From: an uncultured Clostridia bacterium
GTDB taxonomy: Bacteria > Bacillota > Clostridia > Christensenellales > Aristaeellaceae
NCBI GenBank assembly: GCA_934663625.1
Contig: CAKUKP010000018.1
Coordinates: 1 to 37,438 of the forward strand
DNA length: 37,438 nucleotides
Direction of reading: 5' to 3'
Numbering within the stretch: the first letter of the stretch is position 1; each line of letters begins with the position of its first letter. The notes beneath the pieces were generated by a model that saw nothing but the letters and a program-made list of their open reading frames with translations, was not told where the DNA came from and did no database searches. The translations under genes were made by a program, and so were the position numbers. This document shows, one piece after another, positions 33,709 to 37,438 of this stretch.

Positions 33709-35676
33709 ATGACGAAGGGGTTTTTGCCCGTCACCGCGCAGGAAATGCGCGCGCTGGGCTGGGAACAGCCGGATTTTGTGTACGTCACGGGGGACGCTTA
33801 TGTGGATCACCCGTCCTTCGGGCTGGCGATCATTTCCCGCGTGCTGGAGAAAAACGGCTACCGCGTGGCGATGCTGCCCCAGCCGGACTGGCATTCCTGC
33901 GAGGATTTCAAACGCTTCGGCAAGCCGCGGCTGGGCTTTCTGGTTACGGCGGGCGTGATCGATTCCATGGTGAATCATTACACCGTGGCGAAAAAGCCCA
34001 GAGCCACGGACGCCTACGCGCCCGGCGGCAAGACCGGCTGCCGTCCCGACCGAGCCACGGCGGTGTACGCCAACCGCATTCGCGAGGCCTACGGATCCGT
34101 GCCCATCGTCATCGGCGGCGTGGAAGCATCGCTGCGGCGCTTTGCCCATTACGATTATTGGGATAACCGCGTGCGCAATTCCATGCTGGTGGATTCCTGC
34201 GCGGATGTATTGATGTTCGGCATGGGTGAACGATCCATACTGCGCGTGGCGAAGTGGATCGAGGAAAATCGCGATTTTGCCGAAATGCGCATTCCGGGCA
34301 CCTGCGTGATGGCGCGGGAAATTCCGGATGGTTTTCTGGAAATTCCATCGATGGAAACGGTGGCGGGCGATAAGCGCGCCTATGCCGAGGCGTTCAAGGT
34401 GCAGTATGATCAGCAGGATCCCGTGCGCGGCAAGCCCATCGCGCAGAAGCATGGCAGGCGCTATCTTTTGCAGAACGCGCCCGATATGCCGCTCACCTGC
34501 CGCGAAATGGATGCGGTGTACGCGCTTCCCTACATGCGCACATGGCATCCGATGTACGCCAAACAGGGCGGCGTGCCCGCCATTTCCGAGGTGCAGTTTT
34601 CGATCTGCTCCGTGCGCGGGTGCTTCGGATCGTGCAATTTCTGCGCGCTCACGTTCCATCAGGGCAGGATCGTGACTTCACGAAGCAAAGAATCGATTCT
34701 GGCGGAGGGCAGGCTGCTTACAAAGCAGTCCGGCTTTAAGGGCTATATTCACGATGTGGGCGGCCCAACGGCGGATTTTCGCGAACCGGCGTGCGGAAAA
34801 CAGTTAAAGTGCGGCGCGTGCGCGGAGCGGCAATGCCTGTTTCCGCAGCCGTGCAAAAATCTGAAGGCGGATCATACGGAATACATCGATATTCTGCGCG
34901 GCCTGCGCGCGATCGACGGCGTGAAAAAGGTGTTCATCCGATCCGGCATCCGCTTTGATTATGTATTGAAGGATCCGAAATCGAATTTCCTGAATGAACT
35001 GGTGCGCTACCACGTATCCGGTCAGCTGAAGGTCGCGCCGGAGCACGTAAGCCCGCGCGTGCTGCATTACATGGGTAAGCCGGAAGCGGAGGTATTTGAT
35101 GATTTCGTGCGCCGCTATCGTCAGGCGAATGAAAACGCGCATATGGATCAGTATCTGGTGCCGTATTTCATGTCCAGCCATCCGGGCAGCCATCTGGATG
35201 ATGCGATCATGCTGGCGTGCTACATGAAAAAGACGGGATTGCGCCCCGAACAGGTGCAGGATTTCTATCCCACGCCCGGCACGATGTCCACCGCGATGTT
35301 CTATACCGGTCTGGATCCGCGCGATATGACGCAGGTGTACGTGCCGCGCGACCCGCACGAAAAGGCGATGCAGCGCGCGCTGATGCAGTATTACATCCCG
35401 ACGAACCATGCGCTGGTGCGCGAAGCGCTTCTGAAGGCGGGGCGCGATGATCTGATCGGCTGGGGCGCGCAATGCCTGATTCCGCCCTACATTCGCGAAA
35501 AAAAGAAGGATGATCCCAAAAAGAAGGATGAGGGCAGGCCGCCGCGAAGCCGCGCGGCGCAGAATAAGGCGGGAAATGCGGACAGGCGCGGAAACCGGAA
35601 CGATCGCGAAAACGACCGGCGAGGCGGCAGACCCGCAAAGCACGGCGGAAAACGGGAAGAAAGGGGCAGACGATAA
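33709..35676 (+). CDS. YgiQ-family radical SAM protein
   Basis: Radical SAM protein of the YgiQ/UPF0313 family, 655 residues, starting 3 bases after mfd. N-terminal cobalamin-domain-like region (YVTGDAYVDHPSFG; IVIGGVEASLRRFAHYDYW), then the cluster motif CFGSCNFC (Cys305, Cys309, Cys312) followed by ALTFHQGR. Further cysteines lie at KCGACAERQCLFPQPC. The last 60 residues are a lysine/arginine-rich, disordered tail of the kind that binds RNA or ribosomes. The family's reaction is not established; association with Mfd and translation genes is suggestive only. Confidence 0.9.
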   Translation: MTKGFLPVTAQEMRALGWEQPDFVYVTGDAYVDHPSFGLAIISRVLEKNGYRVAMLPQPDWHSCEDFKRFGKPRLGFLVTAGVIDSMVNHYTVAKKPRATDAYAPGGKTGCRPDRATAVYANRIREAYGSVPIVIGGVEASLRRFAHYDYWDNRVRNSMLVDSCADVLMFGMGERSILRVAKWIEENRDFAEMRIPGTCVMAREIPDGFLEIPSMETVAGDKRAYAEAFKVQYDQQDPVRGKPIAQKHGRRYLLQNAPDMPLTCREMDAVYALPYMRTWHPMYAKQGGVPAISEVQFSICSVRGCFGSCNFCALTFHQGRIVTSRSKESILAEGRLLTKQSGFKGYIHDVGGPTADFREPACGKQLKCGACAERQCLFPQPCKNLKADHTEYIDILRGLRAIDGVKKVFIRSGIRFDYVLKDPKSNFLNELVRYHVSGQLKVAPEHVSPRVLHYMGKPEAEVFDDFVRRYRQANENAHMDQYLVPYFMSSHPGSHLDDAIMLACYMKKTGLRPEQVQDFYPTPGTMSTAMFYTGLDPRDMTQVYVPRDPHEKAMQRALMQYYIPTNHALVREALLKAGRDDLIGWGAQCLIPPYIREKKKDDPKKKDEGRPPRSRAAQNKAGNADRRGNRNDRENDRRGGRPAKHGGKREERGRR

Positions 35677-35679
35677 ACC

Positions 35680-36378
35680 ATGAAGAAGGGCGATTTGCGC
35701 AGGGAAAGCATATTGAAGGCGGCGGAGCAGCTGTTTTCCAGGAAGGGCTATGAACATACGTCCGTTCAGGATGTGCTGGACGCGCTTTCGATCTCCAAGG
35801 GCGGATTTTACCATTACTTTGAATCGAAACTGTCCCTGTTGAAGGCCATCGCGCAGGCACACGGGCAGGTTCGCATCGATGCGCTTCGGCAGGAAACGGC
35901 GCAGAGCAGGCTTACGCCGATTCGCAGGATCAATATGCTGCTTTCGGAAACGATCCTGTTCAACCGCGATGATCTGGATATGAACGCCCTGATCGTGAAA
36001 ATCGGCTACATCGACGGCGATGTGAACCTGCGCGAGGAAACGCGCGCCAGCATGCTGCCGCAGCTGTGCGAAATGATGCATCGCGCGGTGGCGGACGGCG
36101 TGGCGGACGGCAGCCTGTTCACCCGCGTACCGGCGCAGATCGGCAGAATGATTCTACTGCTGGGCTATGATGTAAATGATGAGGTTTGCCGCATGATGGC
36201 GGAAAGCCCGATCGATGTGGATTGGGTGATCCGCGCTGCGGATTTATTGAACGCCTACCGCGAGTGCGTGGAAAATCTGTTGGGCGCGCGCATCGGCAGC
36301 ATTGAATTGTACAATCTGGAACATTTGGTGAATGTATTCCGTCAAATGGTAGATAGAATCAATCATATGGGGGCGTAA
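35680..36378 (+). CDS. TetR-family transcriptional regulator
   Basis: 232 residues. N-terminal helix-turn-helix: RRESILKAAEQLFSRKGYEH then VQDVLDALSISKGGFYHYF, the TetR recognition helix with the usual GGFYHYF ending. The C-terminal ligand-binding domain is helical without recognisable relatives. It starts 3 bases after the ygiQ-like gene and ends 4 bases before the amidase, so it is cotranscribed with both. What it senses or controls is unknown. Confidence 0.88.
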   Translation: MKKGDLRRESILKAAEQLFSRKGYEHTSVQDVLDALSISKGGFYHYFESKLSLLKAIAQAHGQVRIDALRQETAQSRLTPIRRINMLLSETILFNRDDLDMNALIVKIGYIDGDVNLREETRASMLPQLCEMMHRAVADGVADGSLFTRVPAQIGRMILLLGYDVNDEVCRMMAESPIDVDWVIRAADLLNAYRECVENLLGARIGSIELYNLEHLVNVFRQMVDRINHMGA

Positions 36379-36382
36379 TATA

Positions 36383-37141
36383 ATGAAGCGTTTGATTTTC
36401 GCCGTACTGATGCTTTGTCTGCTGCTGTGCGGCATGGCGCAGGCGGATTTTGTCGGCGATGTGGAAGCGCAGGTTTCCGCCGCGCGCGATTATGCGCAGG
36501 AGGCGGGGTTGCTGAATCAGCGGCTTTCCGGCGTCACAATCGGCATCGATCCGGGGCATCAGCTGCATGGCAACAATGATCGGGAGGCCATCGCGCCCGA
36601 TAGCAGCGAAAAGAAGGCGAAGGTTGCATCCGGCACGTCCGGCAGAAAAACCGGCATTCCGGAATATGAAACCGATCTGAATATTTCGCTGAAGCTGCGC
36701 GATGCGTTGGAGGCCGAGGGCTGCACCGTATACATGACCCGCGAAACCAACGATGTGGATATTTCCAATCAGGAACGCGCGATCATGATGAACGATCTGA
36801 ACGTGGATCTGGTGCTGCGCCTGCATTGCGACGGCAGCACGAATAAGAGCGCGAATGGCATCGCGATGTTCGTGCGCGGCAAGGGCGCATGTCAGGCGGA
36901 AAGCGAAGCGGCGGCATATGCATTGCTCGATAAGATGGTGGAGGCTACCGGTGCAAAGCGCCGCGGCGTATACAAGCGCGATACCTACACCGGATTGAAC
37001 TGGTCCACCGTTCCGTGCATTCTGGTGGAGATGGGCTATCTGACCAATCCGGAGGAGGATGTGCTGCTCAACAGCCCCGATTATCAGGATAAGCTGGTGC
37101 AGGGATTCGTCGAGGGCATTTGCGCATATTTTGAACGGTAA
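36383..37141 (+). CDS. Secreted N-acetylmuramoyl-L-alanine amidase
   Basis: Zinc amidase (amidase_3 family) that cuts the bond between muramic acid and the peptide stem of peptidoglycan. 252 residues. A signal peptide (MKRLIFAVLMLCLLLCGMAQA) with probable cleavage after residue 21 sends it out of the cell; the cysteine before GMAQA does not fit a good lipobox. Catalytic domain 50-250: His59 in IGIDPGHQ, Glu96 in YETDLN, His148 in RLHCDGS and Glu216 in VEMGYLTNPEED. No cell-wall-binding repeats. Weak ribosome site; likely translated by coupling to the TetR gene. Confidence 0.93.
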   Translation: MKRLIFAVLMLCLLLCGMAQADFVGDVEAQVSAARDYAQEAGLLNQRLSGVTIGIDPGHQLHGNNDREAIAPDSSEKKAKVASGTSGRKTGIPEYETDLNISLKLRDALEAEGCTVYMTRETNDVDISNQERAIMMNDLNVDLVLRLHCDGSTNKSANGIAMFVRGKGACQAESEAAAYALLDKMVEATGAKRRGVYKRDTYTGLNWSTVPCILVEMGYLTNPEEDVLLNSPDYQDKLVQGFVEGICAYFER

Positions 37142-37176
37142 TATTTTTTGATTTCTCCAAAATCTTACGTTGCTAT

Positions 37177-37228
37177 GAATCCGGAAACAGGGGCATGATC
37201 TGTGGTGCGATTCATCGTACACGGATTC
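37177..37228 (+). terminator. Weak inverted repeat after the amidase gene
   Basis: GAATCCG (37177-37183) and CGGATTC (37222-37228) are inverted copies around a 38-base loop; TTATTTTT follows at 37236-37243. Possible terminator of the pth-mfd-amidase transcript. Confidence 0.3.
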
Positions 37229-37247
37229 TGCATTGTTATTTTTCGTG

Positions 37248-37284
37248 GTTTTGCCCCGCGTTGATTGACAATGCGGGGCAAAAC
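37248..37284. repeat. Perfect 12-bp inverted repeat spanning the rplU promoter
   Basis: GTTTTGCCCCGC (37248-37259) and GCGGGGCAAAAC (37273-37284) flank 13 bases that hold the -35 TTGACA. The right arm fills the spacer of the promoter. It could be a terminator hairpin for the upstream operon or an operator; there is no U-tract after it. Confidence 0.7.
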
Positions 37285-37293
37285 ATATATAAT
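37265..37293 (+). promoter_or_regulatory. rplU promoter, full consensus
   Basis: TTGACA (37265-37270), 17-base spacer, TATAAT (37288-37293): perfect match in both hexamers and spacing. The start site would be near 37300. Confidence 0.9.
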
Positions 37294-37298
37294 AATCA

Positions 37299-37371
37299 GG
37301 TAAGCCGCTCGAAGTCGGCTATAAACGCATGCAAATGCTGCCAAACTTCGGCGAGATTTTTGTATAGGAGG
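37299..37371 (+). ncRNA. Leader RNA of rplU (L21-leader-like)
   Basis: The roughly 80-base leader can fold AGCCG/CGGCT (37303-37307, 37316-37320) and GCAT/ATGC (37327-37338). A competing pairing of CTCGAAGT (37308-37315) with ACTT-CGG-CGAG (37345-37355) is also possible. Firmicutes rplU genes often have an autoregulatory L21 leader; position and structure agree, but family membership is not verified. Confidence 0.45.
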
Positions 37372-37379
37372 TGCAACGC

Positions 37380-37438
37380 GTGTACGCAGTCATTAAGACC
37401 GGTGGCAAGCAGTACCGTGTTCAGCAGGGCGACGTTAT
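37380..37438 (+). CDS. rplU: 50S ribosomal protein L21, 3'-truncated by window edge
   Basis: Only the first 19 codons are in the window. GTG at 37380 follows AGGAGG (37366-37371) by 8 bases and gives the canonical MYAVIKTGGKQYRVQQGDV. The rest, probably with rpmA, lies downstream. Confidence 0.95.
   Translation, partial: MYAVIKTGGKQYRVQQGDV

Noticed and set aside
34804..36081. Minus-strand frame of 425 codons across the ygiQ-like/TetR junction
   Set aside because: It overlaps two well-supported plus-strand genes and has no ribosome site or motif.
1..37438. tRNA or rRNA genes, CRISPR arrays, IS elements, prophage
   Set aside because: No cloverleaf-like segment, regular repeat-spacer pattern, transposase, integrase or phage gene was seen.

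Overview
The window is a piece of chromosome from a Gram-positive bacterium of the Clostridia type. Several things point there: a PolC-type replicative polymerase, the order rpsB-tsf-pyrH-frr-uppS-cdsA-dxr-rseP-ispG-polC, an iscR-iscS-iscU operon with an Rrf2 regulator, a pth-mfd pair, and an F-type ATP synthase whose c subunit carries a sodium-type binding site. Coding sequence is G+C-rich by eye, which fits an uncultured gut lineage (Christensenellales-like or similar) better than Bacillus or classical Clostridium. That placement is inference.

Layout. 1-2620: 3' part of leuS and a PAP2 phosphatase. 2638-4604: rpsB-tsf, bounded by hairpins. 4605-4916: a gene-free stretch packed with perfect hairpins. 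4917-5642: pyrH. 5643-6720: an interruption of the usual pyrH-frr neighbourhood by a hairpin-rich element with a duplicated terminator stem and by a divergent MNT/HEPN nucleotidyltransferase pair. 6816-16909: frr, uppS, cdsA, dxr, rseP, ispG, polC. 17088-17598 (minus): secG with a long acidic tail. 17735-24573: a complete F1Fo ATP synthase operon atpI-B-E-F-H-A-G-D-C. 24582-25201 (minus): a DUF308/HdeD-like membrane protein. 25255-27446: iscR-iscS-iscU. 27447-29330: hflX with an N-terminal JAMM-like domain. 29365-37141: pth, mfd, a YgiQ-type radical SAM protein, a TetR regulator and a cell-wall amidase. 37248-37438: promoter, leader and first codons of rplU.

How the parts work together. Most of the window is core growth machinery: translation (LeuRS, S2, EF-Ts, RRF, Pth, L21, HflX), nucleotide supply (PyrH), replication and repair (PolC, Mfd), secretion (SecG), energy (F-ATPase), Fe-S assembly (IscRSU, which would supply IspG and the radical SAM protein), and envelope synthesis. 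Dxr and IspG make isoprenoid precursors, UppS turns them into undecaprenyl diphosphate, CdsA makes CDP-diacylglycerol, and RseP is the intramembrane protease of the same operon.

The observations most worth a second look are: the JAMM motif fused to HflX; the two-carboxylate c-ring motif together with an epsilon subunit lacking its C-terminal domain; the hairpin-dense intergenic elements flanking pyrH; the MNT/HEPN pair inserted beside one of them; and two ribosomal-protein promoters (rpsB, rplU) whose -35 box lies inside the loop of an inverted repeat. No tRNA, rRNA, CRISPR array, IS element or prophage was seen.
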